DNA of 64,000 nucleotides. It comes from Verrucomicrobiia bacterium (lineage in GTDB: Bacteria > Verrucomicrobiota > Verrucomicrobiia > Palsa-1439). The DNA is taken from positions 1-64,000 of the forward strand of contig DATLVI010000017.1 in the NCBI GenBank assembly GCA_035577545.1, written 5' to 3'. The position numbers were made by a program, and so were the translations under genes. The stretch's first letter is position 1. Every line of letters begins with the position of its first letter. The notes under the pieces were generated by a model. The model was not told the origin of the DNA and searched no databases. It worked only from the letters and a program-made list of their open reading frames with translations. Below, in pieces: positions 55,130-62,849 of this stretch.

Positions 55130-56470
55130 CTAGAATCGGTAGGCTAGTTCGATGTCGAACAGGTCTTCATGGTCGCGCGTTTCACCGTTCGACTGCTCGC
55201 CGCGCTCGAGGCTGTAATCGGCTTTCAAAACAAGGTTGGGGCTGAAGCGATAGCCCGTGCCCAGGGTCAGACGCCAGAGGTTCTTGCTGAGAGCGCTGCC
55301 GTAATTTTGAAAGCTGCCATCGCCAATCAGGAGGAAGCCGTCGTTGGCCATGATCTGGCTGAACCGTGCCGCCGCGAACAGCTTCTTGGTCACGTCGTAT
55401 TGGCCTTCCACGAAGTAGTAGTACACATCGCGATTGTTGTTCGCGGCAGTGTCGTTGTCCCCATAATGCAGGTATCCACCGGCCGCCTTGATTTGGCCGC
55501 GCCCCAGTCGCAGTTGGACATCGCCTTCGGCCAGTTCCGAATGGAACAGGGTGGTGCTCGGCGATCCAATGGAACTGAGATAGGCATTTCCGAACCACAG
55601 CGCGGCGATTCCGTCCTGCTGGACGTTGATGTTCCCCGTGCGCATCGCGCTGGCGCTGAGCCGCAGCCAGTGGGTGGGACTGTAGCCCAATCGGCCTGCG
55701 ATGCTTTTGTCGGCATTGAAATCGTCCACGTTGACTCCGCCGTTTTGCACGGCGAGCACATAATCGAATTTTCCGAGGCAGCCGTACACTTCGAGACCTT
55801 GATCGACGCCCCAAATATCGCTGAGAGAATGCGCGATCAGTGGATTGTCGATGGCATAGCGTGTCTGGTATTCTTCGCCAAACGGAATATTGAAACGGCC
55901 CACCCGGATGTTTAGCATGCGATCCTGGTTCCACAGCCGCGACACATTTTCGAAATCGACGTACAGTTCCTCGACGCTGACGTTCACGCCCGGGTTCTCG
56001 CGGGTCGCGAGGTCCAATTCCGTGAAGAAATACGTGTCGTCCCAAACCTGGGCGTCGAGAAACAGTCTTGCTTCGTCAATGCGAAACTCTGCATTGGGAA
56101 ATTGGCCCTGGGAGCCTGATTCGAAAAACGCGAGTCCGCCCTCGCCGCTCAGGACGATCTTGCCGAATGAGAAAGGCTTGGCTGCCGGAGTCGCGACGGC
56201 GGGTGGCGTGGCGAGTTCCGACTGTAGTTCGCTCGCGCGCGCCTGGCTCGCGGTGTCCACTTCGGACACTTTTCGCGACAATGAATCGATCATTTGCTGT
56301 TGCCGGTTGAGCTGCTCTTGAAGCTGCTGGTTCTGTTGCTGCAAGACGCGCAGTTGTTCCCGAACGTCGTTTGTGTCGTCGCCACGGCAGGTAATGCCAG
56401 TCATTGTGACGATGGCAACAACGCAAGCGCATAGTTCGGCCTGCGCCAGAAATTTGCGGACGCCACCCAT
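55130..56470 (-). CDS. Outer-membrane porin with N-terminal coiled coil (OprO/P-like)
   Basis: The protein has 446 aa. A signal-like hydrophobic segment is followed by a Gln-rich coiled coil ('REQLRVLQQQNQQLQEQLNR', split), then a 16- or 18-stranded beta-barrel region with alternating aromatic strands and 'LNIRVGRFNIPFGEEYQTRYAI' (split), ending in 'DLFDIELAYRF' with the C-terminal Phe of outer-membrane proteins. The domain resembles phosphate-selective porin O and P. I start at ATG 56470; a GTG at 56488 is possible. It is first gene of a tight operon with the cupredoxin and hybrid kinase. Confidence 0.88.
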   Translation of the reverse strand: MGGVRKFLAQAELCACVVAIVTMTGITCRGDDTNDVREQLRVLQQQNQQLQEQLNRQQQMIDSLSRKVSEVDTASQARASELQSELATPPAVATPAAKPFSFGKIVLSGEGGLAFFESGSQGQFPNAEFRIDEARLFLDAQVWDDTYFFTELDLATRENPGVNVSVEELYVDFENVSRLWNQDRMLNIRVGRFNIPFGEEYQTRYAIDNPLIAHSLSDIWGVDQGLEVYGCLGKFDYVLAVQNGGVNVDDFNADKSIAGRLGYSPTHWLRLSASAMRTGNINVQQDGIAALWFGNAYLSSIGSPSTTLFHSELAEGDVQLRLGRGQIKAAGGYLHYGDNDTAANNNRDVYYYFVEGQYDVTKKLFAAARFSQIMANDGFLLIGDGSFQNYGSALSKNLWRLTLGTGYRFSPNLVLKADYSLERGEQSNGETRDHEDLFDIELAYRF

Positions 56471-56543
56471 ATACACATAAATTAGCACCCGACGTGCCGC
56501 AGGCTGCGTTGCCGAGTTCTGGTGCCGATAAACGGCCAGATTT

Positions 56544-56557
56544 GTACATTTTTGTAC
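56544..56557. promoter_or_regulatory. Inverted repeat GTACA-4-TGTAC in a divergent promoter region
   Basis: GTACA (56544-56548), TTTT, TGTAC (56553-56557) lies midway between the porin operon (minus) and ilvN (plus), 13 nt upstream of the putative -35 box of ilvN. It is a candidate operator; the regulator is unknown. Confidence 0.35.
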
Positions 56558-56570
56558 GAAGAAATGGGGG

Positions 56571-56599
56571 TTGATTGGCGCGACAGATTGCCGTATAAG
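56571..56599 (+). promoter_or_regulatory. Putative promoter of ilvN
   Basis: TTGATT (56571-56576), a 17-nt spacer and TATAAG (56594-56599). A transcript starting ~7 nt downstream would begin about 5 nt before the ATG at 56611, so the mRNA may be leaderless. Confidence 0.5.
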
Positions 56600-56610
56600 C
56601 GGGGCGCTTT

Positions 56611-57084
56611 ATGAGGCATACCCTTTCAGTCTTGGTCGAGAATAAATTCGGCGTGTTGACCCGCATCTCGGGGCTGTTCAGCGGCCGCGGGTTCAACATC
56701 GACACACTCAACGTCGCCCCGACGCAGGACCCGACGCAGTCCCGCATGACCATCGTGGTGAAAGGCGACGATACCGTGCTCGAGCAGGTCACCAAACAAC
56801 TCAACAAACTCGTCGACGTCATCAAGGTCCAGGATTTCCCGGAAGGCGAGTACGTCGACCGCGAACTCGTCCTCATCAAGGTCAACGCGGACAACAAGAC
56901 GCGTTCCGAGCTGATGCAGATTTGCGACATTTTCCGCGCGAAGATCGTCGACGTGGCCCATAAGGCCCTGACCATCGAGATCACGGGCAACGAATCAAAG
57001 ATCACCAAATTTTTGGAATTGATGGAACCGTTCGGCGTCCGCGACATCACGCGCACCGGCAAAGTGGCGATGGCGCGAAAGTGA
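56611..57084 (+). CDS. ilvN: Acetolactate synthase small (regulatory) subunit
   Basis: The protein has 157 aa, the usual size. It binds valine and regulates the catalytic subunit. The ACT domain 'RHTLSVLVENKFGVLTRISG' (split) with 'FNIDTLNVAPTQDP' is followed by the second ALS_ss domain ('RELVLIKVNADNKTRSEL', 'EITGNESKITKFLELMEPFG'). The catalytic subunit gene ilvB, normally just upstream, is absent from the window. No good ribosome-binding site precedes the ATG. Confidence 0.96.
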   Translation: MRHTLSVLVENKFGVLTRISGLFSGRGFNIDTLNVAPTQDPTQSRMTIVVKGDDTVLEQVTKQLNKLVDVIKVQDFPEGEYVDRELVLIKVNADNKTRSELMQICDIFRAKIVDVAHKALTIEITGNESKITKFLELMEPFGVRDITRTGKVAMARK

Positions 57085-57098
57085 CGCCGCGCAGCGGT

Positions 57099-57125
57099 GT
57101 CATCCTGAGCGAGACGAAGGATCTC
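57099..57125. repeat. Short dispersed-type repeat between ilvN and ilvC
   Basis: The 27-bp GTCATCCTGAGCGAGACGAAG-GATCTC matches, by memory, a short repeat that occurs many times in a range of environmental bacterial genomes. It fills most of the 62-nt ilvN-ilvC gap and leaves the ilvC ribosome-binding site intact. Confidence 0.45.
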
Positions 57126-57146
57126 AAACACACGTAAGGAAAAATC

Positions 57147-58172
57147 ATGGCAGCTAAAATCTATCACGACAAAGATGCAGACCTGAAATACCTCAAGGGC
57201 AAAACCTGCGCCGTCATCGGCTACGGCTCGCAAGGCCACGCCCACTCGCTCAACCTAAAGGATAGCGGCGTGAAAGTTGTTGTGGGCCTCTACGAGGGCA
57301 GCAAGTCGGCTGCGGTCGCCAAAAGCCAGGGTATCGAGGTCCTTTCCGTCGCCGACGCCGCGAAGGCAGCCGACGTTATCATGATCACGATCCCCGACAC
57401 GCGCCACGGCGAGACGTACCGCCGTGAGATCGCGCCGCACCTGAAAAAAGGCAAGGCGCTCGGCGTCGCGCACGGTTTCTCGCTGCATTTCGGCCAGATC
57501 GTTCCGCCCGAGGATGTCGATGTGTTTCTCGTCGCCCCGAAAGGGCCTGGCCACCTCGTCCGCCGCATGTATACCGAAGGCAAAGGCGTTCCTTCGCTCG
57601 TCGCGATCCATCAGGACGCTACCGGCAAGGCCAAGCAGGTCGCGCTCGCGTGGGCCAAGGGTATCGGTGCGACTCGCGCCGCGGTCTTCGAAACCACCAT
57701 CCGCGAAGAAACCGAGACCGATCTTTTCGGCGAACAGGCCGTCCTCTGCGGCGGTTGCTCGGAATTGATCCTCGCGGGCTTCGAGACGCTCGTCGAAGCC
57801 GGTTACGCTCCCGAGATGGCGTATTTTGAATGTCTGCATGAAATGAAACTCATCGTCGATCTCATCTACGAAGCGGGCATCAGCGGCATGCGCTTCTCGA
57901 TCAGCGACACCGCGAAGTACGGCGATATCACCCGCGGCAAACGCATCATCACTGACGAGACCCGTGCCGAGATGAAGAAAATTCTCGGCGAGATCCAAAG
58001 CGGTGTCTTCGCCAAGGAATGGATCACCGAGAACCAGGCGGGCCGCCCCGTTTACAACGCGTTGATGAAGCGCGGCGCCGATCATCCCATCGAGAAACTC
58101 GGCGAACAGATCCGCGCCAACTTCCCGTGGATGAAGAAACGCAAACTCAGCGGCGCCCAGGCCGCTTATTGA
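57147..58172 (+). CDS. ilvC: Ketol-acid reductoisomerase, class I
   Basis: The protein has 341 aa, class I length. It isomerises and reduces acetolactate with NADPH to dihydroxy-isovalerate in valine/leucine synthesis. The NADPH loop '[17 protein letters not shown]', '[11 protein letters not shown]', '[15 protein letters not shown]', and the Mg ligands in '[16 protein letters not shown]' and '[14 protein letters not shown]' are present. It is preceded by GTAAGGA as ribosome-binding site and by ilvN at 62 nt. Confidence 0.98.
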   Translation: MAAKIYHDKDADLKYLKGKTCAVIGYGSQGHAHSLNLKDSGVKVVVGLYEGSKSAAVAKSQGIEVLSVADAAKAADVIMITIPDTRHGETYRREIAPHLKKGKALGVAHGFSLHFGQIVPPEDVDVFLVAPKGPGHLVRRMYTEGKGVPSLVAIHQDATGKAKQVALAWAKGIGATRAAVFETTIREETETDLFGEQAVLCGGCSELILAGFETLVEAGYAPEMAYFECLHEMKLIVDLIYEAGISGMRFSISDTAKYGDITRGKRIITDETRAEMKKILGEIQSGVFAKEWITENQAGRPVYNALMKRGADHPIEKLGEQIRANFPWMKKRKLSGAQAAY

Positions 58173-58182
58173 GGAGGTCAGC

Positions 58183-58443
58183 ATGCGCAGTCGAGTCAAT
58201 ATCATTGCGGTGGCCATTGTCCTCGCGATTCTCAGCTTCTGCTACGCGCGCTACGATTATTCCAACAAGAACAGCGCGACGCTGTCGAACCCGTTCGACA
58301 ATCATCAAAGCACGGTCGTCACCAATCCTTTCATGGACAAGTCGTTCTTTGGCGATTGGATGAAACACGAGATGACCTTCGCGATCATCGTGCCCATCGC
58401 CTTCATCGCTGTCGGCCTCGGCGTTGCCATCGGAAAGAAGTAG
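58183..58443 (+). CDS. Small membrane protein downstream of ilvC
   Basis: The protein has 86 aa with two hydrophobic segments ('IIAVAIVLAILSFCYA' at the N-terminus and 'FAIIVPIAFIAVGLGVAIG' at the C-terminus) and a polar stretch with two 'NPF' motifs between them. Excellent ribosome-binding site GAGGAGG and only 10 nt after ilvC, so it is probably co-transcribed. No family recognised. Confidence 0.7.
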   Translation: MRSRVNIIAVAIVLAILSFCYARYDYSNKNSATLSNPFDNHQSTVVTNPFMDKSFFGDWMKHEMTFAIIVPIAFIAVGLGVAIGKK

Positions 58444-58467
58444 TGGTGTCGAGGATCGGAGCGGCCG

Positions 58468-58947
58468 ATGCGCAAGGTCAACACGAAGGACATCCAGGAG
58501 TACTCTTGGTCTTCCCCCAAGGGTAAATTCGCCGGCGCGGGGAAAGGCCTTTCGGAAGAACTGGGCCGCAATCCGAAATCGACCGACCTGATGAAGCGGC
58601 ATCCGTTTGATGTCGAGATCCTCCGCATCCCTGCCGGCCAGACTCCCTACCCCTATCATTCTCACAGCGCGCAATGGGAGTTTTACCACGTCATTTCCGG
58701 CAAAGGTGTTGTCCGCCACAAAGACGGCAATACCGACATCGAAACCGGCGACGCCTTCCTCTTCCAGCCGGGCGAAGCGCACCAACTGATCAACAACAGC
58801 TCCGTCGATCTCGTCATCTACGTCGTCGCCGACAATCCCATCGGTGAATCCTGTCACTATCCCGACAGCGACAAATGGGCGGTTCGTTCCCCATCTACCA
58901 GGCTCATCCGCTCCGAAGCCCTCGATTATTACGACGGCGAAGAATAG
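58468..58947 (+). CDS. Cupin-domain protein
   Basis: The protein has 159 aa with one cupin barrel. First motif 'PYPYHSHSAQWEFYHVISGKG' (split) with His residues and Glu for a metal; second motif 'GDAFLFQPGEAHQLIN' with the third His. Such small cupins bind a metal and act as sugar isomerases, dioxygenases or sensors; the substrate here is unknown. It follows the small membrane protein by 24 nt and may be the last gene of the ilvN-ilvC unit. Confidence 0.88.
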   Translation: MRKVNTKDIQEYSWSSPKGKFAGAGKGLSEELGRNPKSTDLMKRHPFDVEILRIPAGQTPYPYHSHSAQWEFYHVISGKGVVRHKDGNTDIETGDAFLFQPGEAHQLINNSSVDLVIYVVADNPIGESCHYPDSDKWAVRSPSTRLIRSEALDYYDGEE

Positions 58948-59309
58948 ACAGGCGTATTTTCCCGGCAAGACGCCGGACCTCATCTTCGTAATACCTTGTC
59001 ATTCGGCATGTTAACTGGGGGGTTCGTTTCGTAATTTGTGTATTTTATGGCCCAATCCCCCCCTTTTTCTGATCTTCCGCTCTGCGCTCACCGCTTTCCT
59101 TCTTCGCCTATGTCAAAGAACCGCGCTGACCATACCCACCCCACCACACCATGTCCAGCAAAATTATTAGATTACGATATCCAGCAGTTGTCATCATTAC
59201 TGTGAGGCGCAGATCGCCTGTACGAGATTGCTTTTGTCCAGCTATTGCTTACAATCCAAACCTTAGGCGTATGCAGTTTGACTCGCTCCTCTAACGAAAG
59301 GTATGCGAC
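58948..59309. other. AT-richer intergenic region
   Basis: There is no gene. A G6 tract (59016-59021) and a C7 tract with T5 (around 59058-59071) could pair as a weak terminator-like structure after the cupin gene. Base composition drops here compared with the ilv genes and remains low through 61,060. Confidence 0.5.
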
Positions 59310-60323
59310 ATGTTTTGCCCTCATTGCGGCATTAAAATCCAATTAGAGAATGCGAATTTTTGCTCAATCTGTGGCTTCGACTTGTCTGCAGCTCCCAAAG
59401 GTGATCTATCGAAGCCAGTACCAATCGTGCATCCGCCTTCCGACGATCAGCTATCTCCCGCTCCTACAACACAACCTGGTTTGTCAATTGCGTCTACACC
59501 TCCCGCAACCGATCTCAAGGTTAAACAGCCGAAGAAATGGGGTTGGGGTTGGTACATTGCAGCGGGGATATTTTGGGTTGGAAGCAGCAATTCCTATAAA
59601 GATTATGGGCTTTTTTGCGGTACTGAATTTGTAAATTCTCTTCAACTACTGGGCTTGGCCCTTCTCGTGCCACTGTATTTTTGGCTTCGGAACAAACTTC
59701 TAATGCGTAAAATCACCAATCAAGGCGTTCGCTCTTTTGTGTCGGGTCTCATCGCTTGGTTTGTAGCCGGGTTTCTGGTAGCCGCGATTGCAGACATCAA
59801 GATCCGAACAGATGCAAAACAATTAAATCAAGATACAAGATCAATTCTGATCAGACTCGCGCCGCAGTTAGAACAGTTCAAAAAACAAGACACTGATTTG
59901 TGGGCGGCATATACTCCGGAACCAACTAACAGGAATCAGATTCAAACGAACATCTCTATTGTAAACGAGTCTTTGTCGGCCAATGAAGCTAAGTATGTAG
60001 ATGTCGCAAACTCTCTTCATACAATGTCCTCTCTGGTCGAAAAAAAGCTGAAAGAATGCCCAGCCATTGAAAAACAATCTAACGGACAGTATTCCAAATT
60101 CGCTGGTCAACTCGAAACCATTGCTACAAAAGCCGACCGTCTCGGGCGACTGAATCAGGACTTGCTAACCAATCTCCTGAAGTACAATCAGGGCTTAATG
60201 CAAGGCGATCCCTCAGCAAGTACTTATTTGAACGCCGCTCAATTGACAAGGGCAGAGGTGGGTTCAGCTGATCACGAGTATCAATCCCTATTCGAGGAGA
60301 TTTGGGGGCCGCCACCTAAATGA
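59310..60323 (+). CDS. Zinc-ribbon membrane protein of unknown function
   Basis: The protein has 337 aa. It begins with a zinc ribbon (Cys3, Cys6, Cys18, Cys21: 'MFCPHCG' and 'FCSICGFDL'), then a proline/serine-rich linker, then two or three membrane helices (about residues 79-95, 109-126 and 143-162). A ~170-residue helical, Gln/Asn-rich part with coiled-coil character follows ('LAPQLEQFKKQD', 'SLHTMSSLVEKKLKE'). Its codon usage is AT-richer than neighbouring metabolic genes. No named family recognised. Confidence 0.7.
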   Translation: MFCPHCGIKIQLENANFCSICGFDLSAAPKGDLSKPVPIVHPPSDDQLSPAPTTQPGLSIASTPPATDLKVKQPKKWGWGWYIAAGIFWVGSSNSYKDYGLFCGTEFVNSLQLLGLALLVPLYFWLRNKLLMRKITNQGVRSFVSGLIAWFVAGFLVAAIADIKIRTDAKQLNQDTRSILIRLAPQLEQFKKQDTDLWAAYTPEPTNRNQIQTNISIVNESLSANEAKYVDVANSLHTMSSLVEKKLKECPAIEKQSNGQYSKFAGQLETIATKADRLGRLNQDLLTNLLKYNQGLMQGDPSASTYLNAAQLTRAEVGSADHEYQSLFEEIWGPPPK

Positions 60324-60397
60324 CTATAACACCGAAAATTTGCACGACACGGTGCGTGTGTTGAACACTGAGATTTTATCTAAATCCCGGTGGTGCC

Positions 60398-60652
60398 CTA
60401 ATTTGAACCGAGAGAATCGAAATCGCTAATCATTTGAGCGGACAACTTTTTCATAAGCTCGACGTCTTTCGCTTCAATCGCTTTCCCCATTTTCCCCCTC
60501 GCCATAAGGTAATCGAAGACCGGGTTTAGCGCGTGATTGATGCAACTTGCAACGTGTATTTCTTTTCGAGTTGCTTGCGTTTCATCAGGAATCATTTGAA
60601 TCCGATACCCGGCCCCCGGAACTTTCACAATTTCAATCTTGCATGTAATCAT
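60398..60652 (-). CDS. Hypothetical small protein
   Basis: The protein has 84 aa. ATG 60652 has GAGG 6 nt upstream; an ATG 14 codons earlier has none. Beta-strands ('CKIEIVKVPGAGYRIQMIP') followed by helices ('ASCINHALNPVFDYLMARG', 'ELMKKLSAQMISD'). No family recognised. It lies alone on the minus strand within the AT-rich region. Confidence 0.5.
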   Translation of the reverse strand: MITCKIEIVKVPGAGYRIQMIPDETQATRKEIHVASCINHALNPVFDYLMARGKMGKAIEAKDVELMKKLSAQMISDFDSLGSN

Positions 60653-60776
60653 ATTGAACCTCACTTCTGCACTTTGCGTGCAGTAGTCTACCATGCTACG
60701 GTGGTGTCGTCACGTGGGGTCGGCGGGAGGTAGTCCGCTAATTTGAAAATCGGCAGATGCGTAGTAAACTACACGC

Positions 60777-61049
60777 ATGATCAATCCTGCAATCGTCAAG
60801 GAAGGCCTTCACGTGAAGGTTGGACCGCTCAATGATGCCCTATCAGAAGGCGTTCCTCACGAATGCCAGGCGCTTATCAAGTACCGTAGAGCCGGTGCGA
60901 TTGGGAAGGTCGCATATATACCGCTACGCCAAGGCCCAATTGCTATATTTTCCGTGGTACAACACGATGCGCCGACAGAAAATATCAGGGCTGTATATCA
61001 TTGCGATGAATTGGAAGAACTCCTAGTAAGCAAGGGGACTTCAAATTAG
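60777..61049 (+). CDS. Hypothetical small protein
   Basis: The protein has 90 aa, a compact alpha/beta sequence ('LHVKVGPLNDALSEGVPHE', 'KVAYIPLRQGPIAIFSVVQHD') with no signal or membrane segment. The ribosome-binding site is poor. No family recognised. It ends 63 nt before the leu leader peptide. Confidence 0.45.
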   Translation: MINPAIVKEGLHVKVGPLNDALSEGVPHECQALIKYRRAGAIGKVAYIPLRQGPIAIFSVVQHDAPTENIRAVYHCDELEELLVSKGTSN

Positions 61050-61112
61050 GGGACTACCTAAAACCCTCCCGCTTGACTTCCGGCCCGTCCCCTGCTACAC
61101 ATACCCACGTAA

Positions 61113-61181
61113 ATGAACAAGAACCTCGGTCTATCACTGGCTCTGCTGGCTCTCCGATTCGCGTCGGAGACGGTGGGCTGA
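61113..61181 (+). CDS. leuL: leu operon leader peptide
   Basis: A 22-codon frame starting MNKNLGLSLALLALR and ending ETVG-stop. Six of 22 codons are leucine (CTC, CTA, CTG, CTG, CTG, CTC), clustered in residues 5-14. It lies 95 nt upstream of leuA and is followed by competing RNA hairpins and an intrinsic terminator, the classic arrangement of ribosome-mediated attenuation. There is no strong ribosome-binding site, though AC-rich bases precede it. Ribosomes stalling at the leucine codons when charged tRNA-Leu is scarce would free the antiterminator. The symbol follows the E. coli analogue; homology is not claimed. Confidence 0.8.
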   Translation: MNKNLGLSLALLALRFASETVG

Positions 61182-61237
61182 GGTCTTTAGACAGAACTTC
61201 GAACCCATCCCGACGCGAGCGTCGGGGTGGGTTTTTT
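61152..61237 (+). promoter_or_regulatory. Leucine attenuator with alternative hairpins upstream of leuA
   Basis: Segment 1, CTCCGA (61152-61157), can pair with TCGGAG (61164-61169). Segment 2, CGTCGG plus GGTGGG (61162-61177), can instead pair with CCCAT plus CCGACG (61204-61215) as antiterminator. Segment 3, AACCCATCCCGACG (61202-61215), pairs with CGTCGGGGTGGGTT (61220-61233; one G-U) over a CGAG tetraloop as terminator, with T6 at 61232-61237. The segment 1-2 pairing overlaps the end of the leader peptide. Confidence 0.85.
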
Positions 61238-61276
61238 ATTTTCCTCCCCCGCCGTTTGCGTTAGAAAGGTACCGTC

Positions 61277-62830
61277 ATGAGTGAGCACATATTGATATTC
61301 GACACCACGTTGCGCGACGGCGAGCAATGCCCCGGCGCGTCGATGAACATTCGCGAGAAACTCGAGGTCGCGCGGCAGCTCGCGCGCTTGCGGGTGGACA
61401 TCATCGAGGCGGGCTTCCCCATCGCCAGCGACGGCGATTTCGAGGCCGTGAAAGCCATCGCCAGCGAGGTCCAAGGTCCGCGCATCGCCGGCTTGGCGCG
61501 TTGTGTCGATAAGGACATCGACCGCGCCGCCGAAGCCGTGAAACCGGCGGGCGACCGCGCCCGCATTCACGTATTCCTCGCCACCAGCGCCATCCATCGC
61601 GAATTCAAACTCAAGATGGCCCAAGACGAAATCCTCAAGCGCGCCGTGGAAGGTGTGAAACGCGCGCTCAGTCACTGTAAAGACGTGGAATTTTCACCCG
61701 AAGACGCGTCCCGCACGGAGCCCGAGTTCTTGGCCGAAGTGACCCAAGCCGTCATCGCGGCGGGCGCCAGAACGGTCAACATCCCCGACACCGTCGGCTA
61801 CGCCGCGCCGCACCAGTTCGGTGCGCTCATCAAGCACCTCTACGATCACGTCCCCAACATCAAGAACGCCATCATCAGCGTCCATTGCCACAACGACCTC
61901 GGCCTCGCCGTCGCCAACTCGCTCGCCGCGATCCAGAACGGCGCGCGTCAAATCGAGTGCACGATCAACGGTATCGGCGAACGCGCGGGCAACGCCTCGC
62001 TCGAAGAAATCGTTATGGCCCTCAAGGTGCGCCACGACGCGTTCAGCGGCTATCAGACGAACGTCGACAGCTCGCAGATCTATCGCAGCAGCCGTCTCGT
62101 CTCGCATATGACCGGCATGGTCGTGCAGCGCAATAAGGCCATCGTCGGCGACAACGCGTTCGCCCACGAAGCCGGCATCCACCAGCACGGCATGATGGCC
62201 AACCGCGAGACCTACGAAATCATGCGCGCCGAGGACGTGGGCCGCTCCAGCGAACTCACCTGGGGCAAGCACATGGGCCATCACGCGGTCAGCAAAAAGC
62301 TCGAAGAGATGGGCTACAAACTCAGCGAAGAGGAAGTCCGCCGCATCACCGACCAGATCAAGACGCTCGCCGACAAGAAGAAGCAGGTGTACGACGAAGA
62401 CGTCACGGCTATCGTCGAAGGCCAGTTTACCGAAGTGCCGCAGGTCTGGAAACTGGGCTACCTCAGCGTCATGACCGGTGAAATCCCGACCGCCTCGTTG
62501 CGCCTCATCCGCGCCGACAAACAGGAACCGATTGCCGACGCCGGCACCGGCGACGGCCCGATCGACGCGATGCTCAAGACCATCGACCGCATCACCGGCC
62601 TCAAAGGCAGTCTCAGTGATTACAGCGTCAACAGCGTCACCCGCGGCAAGGACGCCATCGGCGAGGTTACCGTACGCGTTCACTTCAACGGTGATGCCGG
62701 CCGCGTTGTCACCGGCAAAGGCTCTTCAACCGACATCATCGAAGCCAGCGCCCTCGCCTACTTGAATGCCCTCAACCGCTACCTTTTCGAGCAACGCCGC
62801 ACCGCCGAAACTGAAAAGCCGACGCTGTGA
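61277..62830 (+). CDS. leuA: 2-isopropylmalate synthase
   Basis: The protein has 517 aa, LeuA type 1. It condenses 2-ketoisovalerate with acetyl-CoA, the committed step to leucine. Motifs: 'FDTTLRDGEQCPGASM', 'EAGFPIASDGDFEAV', 'VHCHNDLGLAVANSLAA', 'CTINGIGERAGNASLEEIVM' (split), and the C-terminal leucine-feedback domain beginning 'VWKLGYLSVMTGEIPTASLRL' (split). GAAAGG is the ribosome-binding site. It is controlled by the attenuator upstream. ilvN and ilvC, which make its precursor, lie 3 kb upstream on the same strand, with AT-rich genes between. Confidence 0.97.
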   Translation: MSEHILIFDTTLRDGEQCPGASMNIREKLEVARQLARLRVDIIEAGFPIASDGDFEAVKAIASEVQGPRIAGLARCVDKDIDRAAEAVKPAGDRARIHVFLATSAIHREFKLKMAQDEILKRAVEGVKRALSHCKDVEFSPEDASRTEPEFLAEVTQAVIAAGARTVNIPDTVGYAAPHQFGALIKHLYDHVPNIKNAIISVHCHNDLGLAVANSLAAIQNGARQIECTINGIGERAGNASLEEIVMALKVRHDAFSGYQTNVDSSQIYRSSRLVSHMTGMVVQRNKAIVGDNAFAHEAGIHQHGMMANRETYEIMRAEDVGRSSELTWGKHMGHHAVSKKLEEMGYKLSEEEVRRITDQIKTLADKKKQVYDEDVTAIVEGQFTEVPQVWKLGYLSVMTGEIPTASLRLIRADKQEPIADAGTGDGPIDAMLKTIDRITGLKGSLSDYSVNSVTRGKDAIGEVTVRVHFNGDAGRVVTGKGSSTDIIEASALAYLNALNRYLFEQRRTAETEKPTL

Positions 62831-62849
62831 AAGAGAGGACGTACAATTA

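Noticed and set aside
57255-58217. Antisense frame of 320 codons opposite ilvC
   Set aside because: Shadow caused by the strong codon bias of ilvC.
59016-59071. G-tract/C-tract pairing as a terminator after the cupin gene
   Set aside because: The tracts are 37 nt apart with imperfect stem edges; only possible, so not listed as a separate terminator.
61694-62683. Antisense frame of 329 codons opposite leuA
   Set aside because: Shadow of leuA; composition (Val/Ala/Asp/Gly) typical of the antisense of a biased gene.
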